Assembly (NCBI RefSeq): GCF_000427965.1
Contig: NZ_ATZA01000023.1
Location: 1 to 64,000 of the forward strand
Direction: 5' to 3'
From: Olivibacter sitiensis DSM 17696
GTDB taxonomy: Bacteria; Bacteroidota; Bacteroidia; Sphingobacteriales; Sphingobacteriaceae
DNA: 64,000 nucleotides
Shown here: positions 41,787 through 50,620 of the stretch, in pieces
How positions within the stretch are numbered: position 1 is the first letter of the stretch
How the letters are laid out: each line of letters begins with the position of its first letter
Program-made: the position numbers and the translations under genes
The notes under the pieces: generated by a model
Databases searched by the model: none
Told to the model about the DNA's origin: nothing
Seen by the model: the letters and a program-made list of their open reading frames with translations, nothing else

Positions 41787-42101
41787 ATGTTGAAAGAATT
41801 AGAAAAAGATAATCTGGCAGAGATCGTTGACAGCAACGATGTGGTATTGGTACAATATGCCGCGTCTTGGTGCGGAAACTGTAGGATTATGAAACCAAAA
41901 TTTAAAAAATTGGCTTCCGAGAACGAAAGTGTTCCATTTGTAATAGCTGATGCCGAAAATTTCCCCGAATCGAGGAAGCTGGCGGATGTGAGCAATCTGC
42001 CCACCTTTGCTGCTTTCAAAAACGGTAAATTGGTCAATCAAATACAAACAAATAAATTGGAGGCCCTAGCATCATTAGTAAATGAAGTTACCAGTAATTA
42101 A
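41787..42101 (+). CDS. Thioredoxin family protein
   Basis: A 104-residue thioredoxin-fold protein with the active site SWCGNC (Cys29 and Cys32) instead of the usual CGPC, followed by the cis-Pro region LPTFAAFKNG. It is likely to reduce the peroxiredoxin encoded immediately upstream. The end overlaps the next gene by 20 bases. Confidence 0.93.
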   Translation: MLKELEKDNLAEIVDSNDVVLVQYAASWCGNCRIMKPKFKKLASENESVPFVIADAENFPESRKLADVSNLPTFAAFKNGKLVNQIQTNKLEALASLVNEVTSN

Positions 42102-42342
42102 GCACCTCGTTCAATTCATAGAGGACAACGACGAAGATTATGTCTTGGAAACAATAGAGACCTTAGAAAATCTTACTGAATTGTCATCCCTTAAGGACGA
42201 GGAACTCGATGTCATTGGCGAGTTGATATCTAACATGTATGGCGCAGTAGAGGTGAATAAACTTATTCGTGAAGGTGCTAGCCAGAAGGATGCACTGAAT
42301 ACCTTTATGAAGCGCGTACTTGGATCCATTGACAAAGGTTAG
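42082..42342 (+). CDS. Small hypothetical protein of the peroxiredoxin operon (DUF6952-like)
   Basis: An 86-residue acidic, all-helical protein (LVQFIEDNDEDYVLETIETLENLTELSSLKDEELDVIGELISNMYGAVEV). I believe the family is DUF6952, always found with thioredoxin and peroxiredoxin genes in this phylum. It overlaps the thioredoxin gene by 20 bases, indicating translational coupling. The function is unknown. Confidence 0.72.
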   Translation: MKLPVIKHLVQFIEDNDEDYVLETIETLENLTELSSLKDEELDVIGELISNMYGAVEVNKLIREGASQKDALNTFMKRVLGSIDKG

Positions 42343-42370
42343 TTGATAGACAACAAAGACCTAATAAACA

Positions 42371-42402
42371 AAAGGGCAGTCTTTTCAAGGCTGTCCTTTT
42401 TT
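42371..42402 (+). terminator. Terminator after the peroxiredoxin operon
   Basis: AAAGGGCAG pairs with CTGTCCTTT across an 11-base loop and is followed by TTT; one G:T pair. It lies about 30 bases after the last gene of the operon. Confidence 0.8.
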
Positions 42403-42430
42403 GCTATTAAGGTGGTCGCATGAAACCGAG

Positions 42431-43165
42431 TTAACCGAAAAGCCTTTCCAGCAACAGGCTCTTTTTTGCGGTAGATACCTCCACTTCCATACTGTCGGTA
42501 AGCACTAAAGTTCCACCATCACCCTTTCGGTACTTGACTACATGGTCCAGGTTTACAATGACTGATCTATTTACCCGTATCAGCACATCGTTGCCCAGTA
42601 GTTGTTCATAGTCCTTTAGGGTCTTCGATACGACGATTTTTCGGTCGTCGGAAAGGTAGAACACGCTATAGTTACTCATAGCCTCCACGCGTATAATATC
42701 GTCTTTTTTGATTAGATGTATACCCTCCATGGTAGGAAGGGCTATGCGCTGGCGTTCTGGAAGGTGGGGAGTATTTCCTACTTTGGTTTTACTTTGAAGA
42801 CGTTGTTTTAGGCGTTCTATGGAACCACGCAATTCTTCTATATCTACGGGTTTGAGCAGGTAATCGAGCGCGTTTATGCGCAGGGCATGTAACGTATAGG
42901 CGTCATAGGCAGTTACGAATATCACTTCAAATTGAAATGTTCCCAATGCCTGAAGAAATTGAAAGCCGTTGAGGACGGGCATTTCCACATCCAAAAAGAG
43001 GACGTCTATGCTTAATTCGCGTAGCGGGTTGAGGGCTTCTATTGAGCTTGTATATATTGCCATCACTTCCAGTTGTGATTCAACCAAATTAAGCTTATGG
43101 AGCAGTAGCTTCGCCCCCCTTTCTTCATCGTCCAATATGACTGCCTTTATCATGGTGTTTGTCAC
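42431..43165 (-). CDS. LytTR family response regulator
   Basis: A 244-residue regulator with receiver domain (acidic pocket LDDEE, phospho-acceptor Asp59 in VLFLDVEMPVLNG) and C-terminal LytTR DNA-binding domain (EGIHLIKKDDIIRVEAMSNYSVFYLSDDRKIVVSKTLKDYEQLL, VNRSVIVNLDHVVKY). It is the third gene of a kinase operon, five bases after the NarL-type regulator. The first ATG is used; the ATG four codons later is possible. Confidence 0.92.
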   Translation of the reverse strand: MTNTMIKAVILDDEERGAKLLLHKLNLVESQLEVMAIYTSSIEALNPLRELSIDVLFLDVEMPVLNGFQFLQALGTFQFEVIFVTAYDAYTLHALRINALDYLLKPVDIEELRGSIERLKQRLQSKTKVGNTPHLPERQRIALPTMEGIHLIKKDDIIRVEAMSNYSVFYLSDDRKIVVSKTLKDYEQLLGNDVLIRVNRSVIVNLDHVVKYRKGDGGTLVLTDSMEVEVSTAKKSLLLERLFG

Positions 43166-43170
43166 TTTGC

Positions 43171-43812
43171 CTAAAGTCCAAAAAAAACTTTGTTTTCAAT
43201 TACATACCTTACCAATGAAGCGGTATTGTTTAACCTCAACTTAGCTAAGATATTCTTACGGTGAGTATCTACCGTTCGTACGCTGAGGAAGAGTTTGTCG
43301 GCTATTTCGGTATTTGTATAACCTTCCACCACGAGCTTTACGATATCTACCTCTCGGCTAGAGAGGTTGGGCAACTTGTTTTTGTCTGCGCGATTGCTTC
43401 CAGCCGAAATGTGTATTTTTTCCCTTATTTCCTTGGTGATGTAAAAGCGGTCTTCCAATACGGTGTCGAGGGCTTCGTAGAGCTCTTCCTCGTCAGCATT
43501 TTTAAAAAGATAACCTTTGGCTCCTGCATCAATCAATTTGTTTACGCTAAGCTCATCTGCCAGCATGGAAAGGATAATGATTTTGACATCGGGATGCCGT
43601 TTGCTCACTTGCAGTGTAGTCTGGTACCCATTCAAAATGGGCATATTTACATCCAATAGCAGTATATCTACAGACTCGTGTTCGAGCAGATCAAGTACCT
43701 CTTGGCCATTGTGGGCGGTAGCCACTACGCGGTAGTTGCTAGCTGTAGAAAGCAGAAGTTTTAATCCATTAATGAACATGGTATGATCATCTGCAATGAG
43801 TATACTTTTCAT
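43171..43812 (-). CDS. NarL/LuxR-type response regulator
   Basis: A 213-residue regulator: receiver with ADDH and phospho-acceptor Asp54 in ILLLDVNMPILNG, then a LuxR helix-turn-helix (LSSREVDIVKLVVEGYTNTEIADKLFLSVRTVDTHRKNILAKL). It is the likely partner of the HisKA_3 kinase encoded 11 bases upstream, since NarL-type regulators pair with such kinases. Confidence 0.95.
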   Translation of the reverse strand: MKSILIADDHTMFINGLKLLLSTASNYRVVATAHNGQEVLDLLEHESVDILLLDVNMPILNGYQTTLQVSKRHPDVKIIILSMLADELSVNKLIDAGAKGYLFKNADEEELYEALDTVLEDRFYITKEIREKIHISAGSNRADKNKLPNLSSREVDIVKLVVEGYTNTEIADKLFLSVRTVDTHRKNILAKLRLNNTASLVRYVIENKVFFGL

Positions 43813-43823
43813 AAATCACTCGT

Positions 43824-46800
43824 TTAGGTTTTAGAATTAGTTTTGTCAATGGCAGTTAACGGGATCGTTAATGTAGCAGCGAGTCCCTTTCCCAAGCTAC
43901 TATCGATGCTCAGTTCACTGTAAATAGCCTGCGCATGGGTTTGTATATTCGTAAGACCATATCCTTTTTTAACATTATCGATCTGAAAGCCGACGCCATT
44001 GTCCTCGTATAGAAATATTAGGCTATCATTTCTATATACCAATGAAATGTAAATGTGCGTAGCAGAAGCATGCTTAATGGTATTGTTGATCAATTCCTGA
44101 CATATTCTGTAAAGTGCATATTGTACCGTTTTCTTCAGCTGCGCAGAATGCGTATCGGTATTTACTTCCATTTCTATACCCGTAAGTCTTTCTATGTTGG
44201 AGGCCAAGTCCTTGATAGCTGCCGCCAGTCCATTTTCTTCCAGGGTTTTTGGGCTAAGGTTGAAGAGGATATTGCGTAGCTCTGCTATTGCCTGATCAAG
44301 TAATTGAGTGGTTTGCTTGTGTGTCTCTCGGTGCGCTTCCGGAACGGCCTTAGCTGCAGCCTGGATATAGAGCTTTAGTGAAGATAGGCGTGCACCGAAA
44401 TCATCATGCAGATCGCTTGCTATCCGTTTTCGCTCTTCTTCCTGGGAGTTTATCATGATCCGTAGCTGCTGCAACTGCTGGTTTTTGATCCATTTTCCGT
44501 AGCAATAGATTGCCAAGACAGCCAATGTCGAAAGGATAATCACGCAAATAGCTATAAACCAAGTTGTTTTCCAATAGGGGGGCGCAATACTGATATGCAT
44601 TAGAGTTGCTTCGGTATTTTCTGCACTTTTCACGCTGAAAACGTATTCTCCATAAGGCATTTGGGCGTATCGCACTTCGGAAGCGCCGGTGATTTCCACA
44701 GGGAACTCGTCATAGCCAAGCATTTGATAGCTTAGCTTTCTATGAGTTGCATTTTGGAACTCCACGGGCACAATTTGGAAAGTAATGGTGTTTTCATTAT
44801 GCTCCAGGTTTAGCCTGGGATTGAGAATGGGATTGATGCCGTGTGAAAAAAACTTGTCGTTAATGCTTATTCGCGTTATTAATGTACGAAACGGCAGGTC
44901 CAGAGGGTTTATGTCTTTGGGATTGAAGAGATTAATGCCGTTGTTGCCAGCTATGATGATCTTTCCATCCGATAGGCACTGCATCGTGCCAACATTTGCG
45001 GTAGGTCCTTGTAGCCCTTCGGCTTCGCCATAGTTGCGGAAGGTGTTTTCCTTCGGTTTGTAACAATAGATGCCATTGTTGCTGCTTATCCATAGTTGAC
45101 CGTCATTGTCTTTTGCTATACCTGTACAGTAAGATGATAGTAAAGGCGTTTCGGCTAGTTGCTGTAATTTGATATCATAAGTTAGGAGGCCGGAGGTTGT
45201 GGACAAATAAAGCATGTTGTCCATTAGTACCGAACCATTGATGTTATAGGGCGTACGGGCAATCTCTTTGATCAGCTTGTATTGCGCACCTTGTTGTCTG
45301 AAAAGATATAAATTGGTGTAATACGCTTGAACTAAGATGTCTTTGCTGGGAAGTTGGATGAGCTGGCTCACGTTGGGCCATTCCATCTTGTCATTGATAT
45401 GGTCATATAATAGCAAATGTAGGGTAGTGTCATTTTTGTTTAGAACTTCGGCAATGCCACTTTCCGTACACGCAAAGAGCTTGTTGCTGCTTTTGTCTTT
45501 TAAGAACTGATTGATCGACAGGCTTCCCATGCTGCTAATAGAGCTGCTTATGGCAACCGGGGTGAAGCTTTTAGACAGAAGGGAATAAATGAGGAACGAA
45601 TTTCCCTTTAGTTCAATAATCAATTTCTGATCGCCAAATGGTACAATGCTTTTTACGCCTTCCTTGGCCAATACATGATGCAGTACAGTTTTCATGTCTT
45701 CATCATAAATAAGGATACCTGAGTTGTTAGTCCCACACCAAATATCGCCGTTTTTTGCTTGGTATATGGCAGTGACATCATTTTCCGTATTTAATTTGAG
45801 GGCATCTTCCTTGGAGAGTAGATGCGGAAAAATGATTTGATTGAGGTTCGTGTAATCCAGTCCGTTATTCTGTAAGGCAACGAAAAGATTTTGCTTGCTA
45901 TCTATATAGATCTGTTTTATATGATTTCCTGCTAAGCTATTGGGGTTGTTATAAAGGTGTTTATATTGCGCAATGTAAGCTTGTTTTTTTTTGTCGAAAA
46001 GGAGAAGTCCTTCTCCATCTGTTCCAACAAGTAGCCAATCACTATCCGGGTACGGATATACACACGTGGCCACTAAATTATCTGCCTTAGCATGGGCTGA
46101 ATAGGTGCTGTATTCTCTGGATATCGGGTTGAGGGCAATGAGTCCCAGCTCTCCAGCAAGCCATACAAGGCTGTCGGATTCGATATATACATGGTTTATG
46201 GTGGCGGGCGGACCTACGGCTTTTTCTGCATTCATAAAAAACGGCATTACCTTTCTTTCCTGATAGCCGTTCATGTAGTTGACGAATATGCCTTTAGGTG
46301 CCTTTGTAACGTACCATTTGAGCGTTTTATAAAAACGTTGGTTGACAAACGTATTTCCATTGGAAAAGGCGGTGATGAACTGCAGGTGGTTGTTTCGCTC
46401 GTCAAAAACATAATTGTTTCCCGCTAGGTGAACCCAGAGTTTTTCAAGATGATCAATGTAAAAAGGGAAAGCATAGTAATATGTTTTTTGCTGGTCCGTT
46501 CCGAAGAATTGAAAATATTTGAAGGAGTTGTACCTATAATTATATTTAGACAAACCTTTTTGTGTACCTATCCAAAGATCGGAGTTTCTGTCTTCGATAA
46601 TATGGATGATGTTGTTGCCCTGAAGATTGAGGCTATCTATAGGGCTACTGTGAAAGTTGACACAGTTTGCGCCGTCAAACCTGTTCAAACCATTGAAGGT
46701 CCCTATCCAAAGAAAACCGTATTTATCTTCGTGCAGCGAGCGGACATTGGGGTCCGATAATCCATTGCTTTGATTTAGGTGCTTGAAATATAAATTGGGG

Positions 46801-46886
46801 AGCGACTGGGCGTAGACAGCGCATGTCATGAAATGGACGACATATATTATCGCTGAAAACCGGAATATGGTCTGCCAATTGTCCAT
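43824..46886 (-). CDS. Two-component propeller sensor histidine kinase
   Basis: A 1020-residue membrane sensor. A signal peptide (CAVYAQ) is followed by a long periplasmic beta-propeller (motifs such as NVRSLHEDKYGFLWIGTFNGLNRFDG, IIEDRNSDLWIGTQKGLSKY, GDIWCGTNNSGILIYDED), then a Y_Y_Y-like domain (about 680-750), a membrane helix near 760-785 and a cytoplasmic HisKA_3 domain with the phosphorylated His827 in SDLHDDFGARLSSLK, plus an ATPase domain (NTIKHASATHIY, DNGVGF). Propeller sensors of this phylum often respond to polysaccharides; the signal here is unknown. Confidence 0.94.
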   Translation of the reverse strand: MDNWQTIFRFSAIIYVVHFMTCAVYAQSLPNLYFKHLNQSNGLSDPNVRSLHEDKYGFLWIGTFNGLNRFDGANCVNFHSSPIDSLNLQGNNIIHIIEDRNSDLWIGTQKGLSKYNYRYNSFKYFQFFGTDQQKTYYYAFPFYIDHLEKLWVHLAGNNYVFDERNNHLQFITAFSNGNTFVNQRFYKTLKWYVTKAPKGIFVNYMNGYQERKVMPFFMNAEKAVGPPATINHVYIESDSLVWLAGELGLIALNPISREYSTYSAHAKADNLVATCVYPYPDSDWLLVGTDGEGLLLFDKKKQAYIAQYKHLYNNPNSLAGNHIKQIYIDSKQNLFVALQNNGLDYTNLNQIIFPHLLSKEDALKLNTENDVTAIYQAKNGDIWCGTNNSGILIYDEDMKTVLHHVLAKEGVKSIVPFGDQKLIIELKGNSFLIYSLLSKSFTPVAISSSISSMGSLSINQFLKDKSSNKLFACTESGIAEVLNKNDTTLHLLLYDHINDKMEWPNVSQLIQLPSKDILVQAYYTNLYLFRQQGAQYKLIKEIARTPYNINGSVLMDNMLYLSTTSGLLTYDIKLQQLAETPLLSSYCTGIAKDNDGQLWISSNNGIYCYKPKENTFRNYGEAEGLQGPTANVGTMQCLSDGKIIIAGNNGINLFNPKDINPLDLPFRTLITRISINDKFFSHGINPILNPRLNLEHNENTITFQIVPVEFQNATHRKLSYQMLGYDEFPVEITGASEVRYAQMPYGEYVFSVKSAENTEATLMHISIAPPYWKTTWFIAICVIILSTLAVLAIYCYGKWIKNQQLQQLRIMINSQEEERKRIASDLHDDFGARLSSLKLYIQAAAKAVPEAHRETHKQTTQLLDQAIAELRNILFNLSPKTLEENGLAAAIKDLASNIERLTGIEMEVNTDTHSAQLKKTVQYALYRICQELINNTIKHASATHIYISLVYRNDSLIFLYEDNGVGFQIDNVKKGYGLTNIQTHAQAIYSELSIDSSLGKGLAATLTIPLTAIDKTNSKT

Positions 46887-47319
46887 TATACTTAAGCTGT
46901 TTGTTTATCAAATACAAAAATATTCAGTATTAATTATTTACACATACCCTAAAAAGCGTATTTTTAAGCTAGCACCAAGTCCATAAAATTACGCCTTTTG
47001 GTGTATTGCACGCTCTTTCCTTCGATTTTATTTTTGGAAGATGATGATAACCGTTAAATATCCAATTTGTAGGAATAGCACTTATATCCCGATCCAGTTC
47101 ACTCATTAAAAGAGGTTGTTCAATAGCCGAAAGGCCTAGCCGAATCAATTTCATGATTTGAAAGCCGAATATATCATAGTTTAGGCTGTTAAGAGTACGG
47201 CTTAAGGTGCAAAATTTACAGATGACGATATTATTGACCTTATGTGATACTTACATATTCTAATCGAGAGAGACTGATTGGAATAATATAACAATTGTGT
47301 ACTTAAAATCTTACTGTTT
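46887..47319. other. Intergenic region between kinase and collagen-like gene
   Basis: About 430 bases. TATTTTTG read on the minus strand (46922-46915) is a possible -7 box for the sensor kinase. No gene, repeat or convincing terminator is seen in the rest, although the two flanking genes diverge. Confidence 0.4.
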
Positions 47320-48867
47320 ATGAAAGCTTTCAATACTTTCAAAAGTTGTTTATTCGCTCTTTTCATTGTAGCTTCTTTAACGCACTGTACCAAGGAAGGT
47401 GCAGTAGGTCCCCGCGGGGAAGCGGGAGAGGCAGGGGCAGATGGTTCCATTATCTACAGTGGCACGGACGTACCCGAAAATAGTTTAGGTAGCATTGGGG
47501 ATTATTATTACCGAACAACTACCAGCGATTTCTATGGCCCAAAGGCAGAAACCGGTTGGGGTACGCCTACCAGTCTGAAAGGAGCTACCGGAGCCACCGG
47601 TGTAGCAGGACCAACGGGTGCGACCGGAGCCGCGGGCTCACAAATCTATAGCGGAACAACGGCGCCAGGAACGGCGCTTGGTCGTGTGGGCGATTTCTAT
47701 TTCAACCGCAACAACGGTGATTTTTACGGTCCAAAGACCGATGCCGGTTGGGGAACGGCCGTAAGTTTGAGAGGAGCAACGGGGCCTGCCGGTGCCGACG
47801 GATCGACGATCATCAGTGGGGCAGGGGAGCCAACGGCAGCCATAGGCAAAATTGGCGATTACTACTTTAGGTCGCTTACTGGAGATTTCTACGGCCCCAA
47901 AACTGCATCTGGATGGGGTGCACCGACCAGCCTGAAAGGAGCCACTGGCGAAACAGGGGCTACTGGGGCCACAGGTGCCGCTGGTTCGCAGATCTTAAGT
48001 GGTACCTCGGCCCCTGCCGCAGCGTTGGGCCGTGTGGGCGACTTCTATTTCGATAGGAGCAATGCCGATTTCTATGGCCCTAAAACTGCCTCTGGATGGG
48101 GGACACCAACTAGCCTGAAGGGTTCTACGGGCCCTGCTGGGGCGGATGGATCGACCATCATCAGTGGTGCTGCTGTACCTACGGCAGCCATAGGCAATAT
48201 TGGTGATTATTACTTCAGGTCGCTCACGGGCGATTTTTATGGTCCCAAAACGGCATCCGGATGGGGTACGCCAACAAGCTTGCGAGGTGCAACGGGCGCT
48301 ACCGGTGCAACTGGCGCCGCTGGCTCGCAGATCTTAAGTGGTACCTCGGCTCCTGCCACCGCATTGGGCCGCGTGGGCGATTTCTATTTCGATAGGAGCA
48401 ATGCCGATTTCTATGGACCCAAGACATCCTCTGGCTGGGGTACGCCCGTCAACCTGAGAGGCCCGCAAGGTCCTCCCGGCACGGCCAATGTGATTTATAG
48501 CGATTGGATTACGGTAGGAGCTTCTGGAGATACTCCTGTTTATAATCATACGATCTCTGCTCCGGCATTGACTCAAGAAATATTGGACAGAGGACAAATA
48601 TCGGTTTACATGCGTGCAGATAATCATGGTACTTGGGAGGTGTTCCAATTGCGTGAGGGATGGTTTTCTACAAGTGAATATGGGATAGGTTATAGAGCAC
48701 GGGTTGCAGCAATTGCATTAACCACATCTGGCGGTGTAAGATTGAATGATTACCAATACCGCTATGTCCTTATCCCTGGGGGGATCCCCGGAGGGGGGGA
48801 TGCATCAGCCAATCTAAAACTGGACGATTACGAAACGCTGAAGGTACAGTTGAAACTACGCGACTAG
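47320..48867 (+). CDS. Collagen-like repeat lipoprotein
   Basis: A 515-residue predicted lipoprotein (lipobox LTHC, Cys23). After a short GXY stretch the chain consists of six units of about 55-64 residues starting GS(Q/T/I)I-SG, each with a globular part (GD(F/Y)YF...DFYGPK...GWG) and a collagen-like GATGATG linker. Units alternate between two types. Unit spacings at DNA level are 192, 165, 183, 165 and 174 bases, differing by whole GXY triplets. A C-terminal domain (about 385-515) follows. Probably a surface fibril or scaffold; function unknown. Confidence 0.88.
   Translation: MKAFNTFKSCLFALFIVASLTHCTKEGAVGPRGEAGEAGADGSIIYSGTDVPENSLGSIGDYYYRTTTSDFYGPKAETGWGTPTSLKGATGATGVAGPTGATGAAGSQIYSGTTAPGTALGRVGDFYFNRNNGDFYGPKTDAGWGTAVSLRGATGPAGADGSTIISGAGEPTAAIGKIGDYYFRSLTGDFYGPKTASGWGAPTSLKGATGETGATGATGAAGSQILSGTSAPAAALGRVGDFYFDRSNADFYGPKTASGWGTPTSLKGSTGPAGADGSTIISGAAVPTAAIGNIGDYYFRSLTGDFYGPKTASGWGTPTSLRGATGATGATGAAGSQILSGTSAPATALGRVGDFYFDRSNADFYGPKTSSGWGTPVNLRGPQGPPGTANVIYSDWITVGASGDTPVYNHTISAPALTQEILDRGQISVYMRADNHGTWEVFQLREGWFSTSEYGIGYRARVAAIALTTSGGVRLNDYQYRYVLIPGGIPGGGDASANLKLDDYETLKVQLKLRD
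47443..48480 (+). repeat. Alternating tandem repeats in the collagen-like gene
   Basis: Six in-frame units start at 47443, 47635, 47800, 47983, 48148 and 48322. Units 1, 3 and 5 are one type (GDYYF/GDYYY, with RSLTGDFYGPKTASGWG in 3 and 5) and units 2, 4 and 6 the other (ALGRVGDFYF). Parts of units 3-6 are nearly identical at the DNA level, suggesting recent duplication or gene conversion. Confidence 0.9.
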
Positions 48868-48898
48868 CGAAAAACGGCGAAATATGTAAAGCGGTGTC

Positions 48899-50620
48899 AT
48901 GAAAAGCAATGGTAGAAAAATGGTCATAAGGTGCGCGGCAGCTTTCCTCTGTCTATGGGCTGGGATGGCCAATGCCCAAGATTTCAGTAATATAGGCAAC
49001 CAAAAGCCATTCGGTTTTAATGGTGGTCTGGAAATGCGCGGTATCTTCTACAACGCCAGCGGCATCGCCAATAGGCGAGAGCCCTTTACCTACCTGTTCA
49101 GTGGTAGTCCCACGGCCAGTATTTACAGCTGGAGCATCCCGTTCAGCTTTACCCTGAGCCGGGACGACCGCTCGTTCCGGCAACCCTTCAACCAGTTCGG
49201 CTTGAGTCCCACCTATAAGTGGCTCACCATACACGCTGGTTACCGCAACGTGACTTTTTCGCCTTACACCCTGGCCGGACACACGATGCTGGGCGGCGGC
49301 TTTGAGCTCAACCCAGGTAAGTTCCGTCTAGGCTTTATGTACGGGCGGCTCAATAGGGCTACCGTCATCGATACCACCACGCAATCGCTCGCACCTTTTT
49401 CCTTTAGCAGAAAAGGCCTTGCCGCCAAGGTGGGGTATGGCACGGCCAGCACCTACCTCGACTTGCATCTGTTGCATGCCAAAGACAATAGCGATTCGCA
49501 GCCCGATTTTCCGTTGGCAGATGAGGTCAATGTTTTGCCTGCGGCCAACTCGGTGGTGGGCTATGGTGCTAAAGTATCTCTATTTTCCAAGATTTTTCTA
49601 GAGAGCGATGGCGCCTTGAGCGTCTATACCAACGATATCAACTCACCCATCACCTTCGACTCGATTGCCGATGGGACATTGAGGCGATTGGGAGGCTTGA
49701 TGGACGTCAATGGCACCACGGAATGGTTCTATGCGTTCAGTGCGGGTGTGGGTTACAAGGCCAAATATTATGGACTGAAAGCCAACTATAGGCGCGTTCA
49801 GCCTGATTTTAAAAGCATGGGGGCCTATTTTTTTGCCAATGACGTGGAAAACGTCACGCTTAGTCCGCAATTTGCCCTGCCCAATGGCAAGGTCCGCGTC
49901 AATGCCAGTGTGGGGATTCAAAAAGATAACGTGAACCTGCAAAAGGAAGCCACCAACAGGCGCATCATTGCCTCGGGTACCGTAGGTGCCGAATTTACGG
50001 AGCGGCTAGGAGTAGATCTGATGTACAGCAATTTTTCCAACAACCAACGCCCCAATACGCTGCGCTTTGCCGATTCGCTCAAGATAGTCCAGACCACCCA
50101 GACGCTCAGCGTGATGCCCCGGTATACGATTGTGGGCGAACGCGCGATGCATATGGTCATGCTATCGGTAAACATCAGTAGTATGAATGATTATAACGGT
50201 TATTTTGGCGATACGGCTCCCAGCAGGGATATCAGCACGGGGCAGTACCTAGTCAATTATTCTATTTCCCTGCCCCAGAAAAGAATTTCCCTCTTCTCCA
50301 GCCTCAGCCATACCGCATTGAATAGTGCTGATAACAAGACGAGTTATAATGGCGTCTCCCTGGGAGGCAATTACAGCCTGGAAAGCCAGAAAATGAAGAT
50401 GGGGCTAAACAGCAGCTTGATGCAGGGCGATGCCAATGGAAACAAGAGTTTAATCATCAACGGGTCGGCCAATATGAGCTATGTGATCAATAAACTACAG
50501 TCCATCAGGTTTTCATTTTTCTTGACCAGGAACAATCCCGGCAGCGTGGTGACGGGCCTTAGTCCCGCCTTTACGGAGTCGAGGGGTGAGCTGGCTTATC
50601 AATTCAACTTTGGGTTATGA
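48899..50620 (+). CDS. Outer-membrane beta-barrel-like protein
   Basis: A 573-residue protein with a signal peptide ending MANAQ. The mature chain has repeated amphipathic strands with aromatic ends (FGLSPTYKWLTIHAGYRNVTFSPYTL, GAKVSLFSKIFLESDGALSVY, GVGYKAKYYGLKANYRRVQPDF) and ends in YQFNFGL, an outer-membrane barrel C-terminus. It overlaps the next gene by four bases (ATGA), so the two are translationally coupled. It may be a pore or anchor for the giant protein; function unknown. Confidence 0.85.
   Translation: MKSNGRKMVIRCAAAFLCLWAGMANAQDFSNIGNQKPFGFNGGLEMRGIFYNASGIANRREPFTYLFSGSPTASIYSWSIPFSFTLSRDDRSFRQPFNQFGLSPTYKWLTIHAGYRNVTFSPYTLAGHTMLGGGFELNPGKFRLGFMYGRLNRATVIDTTTQSLAPFSFSRKGLAAKVGYGTASTYLDLHLLHAKDNSDSQPDFPLADEVNVLPAANSVVGYGAKVSLFSKIFLESDGALSVYTNDINSPITFDSIADGTLRRLGGLMDVNGTTEWFYAFSAGVGYKAKYYGLKANYRRVQPDFKSMGAYFFANDVENVTLSPQFALPNGKVRVNASVGIQKDNVNLQKEATNRRIIASGTVGAEFTERLGVDLMYSNFSNNQRPNTLRFADSLKIVQTTQTLSVMPRYTIVGERAMHMVMLSVNISSMNDYNGYFGDTAPSRDISTGQYLVNYSISLPQKRISLFSSLSHTALNSADNKTSYNGVSLGGNYSLESQKMKMGLNSSLMQGDANGNKSLIINGSANMSYVINKLQSIRFSFFLTRNNPGSVVTGLSPAFTESRGELAYQFNFGL

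Noticed and set aside
46969-47154. 61-codon minus-strand ORF between kinase and collagen-like gene
   Set aside because: No family resemblance, no promoter, and length expected by chance in a low-GC spacer.
47443-48480. CRISPR-like array
   Set aside because: The repeats are long, coding, in frame and vary only in collagen triplets; there are no unique spacers.
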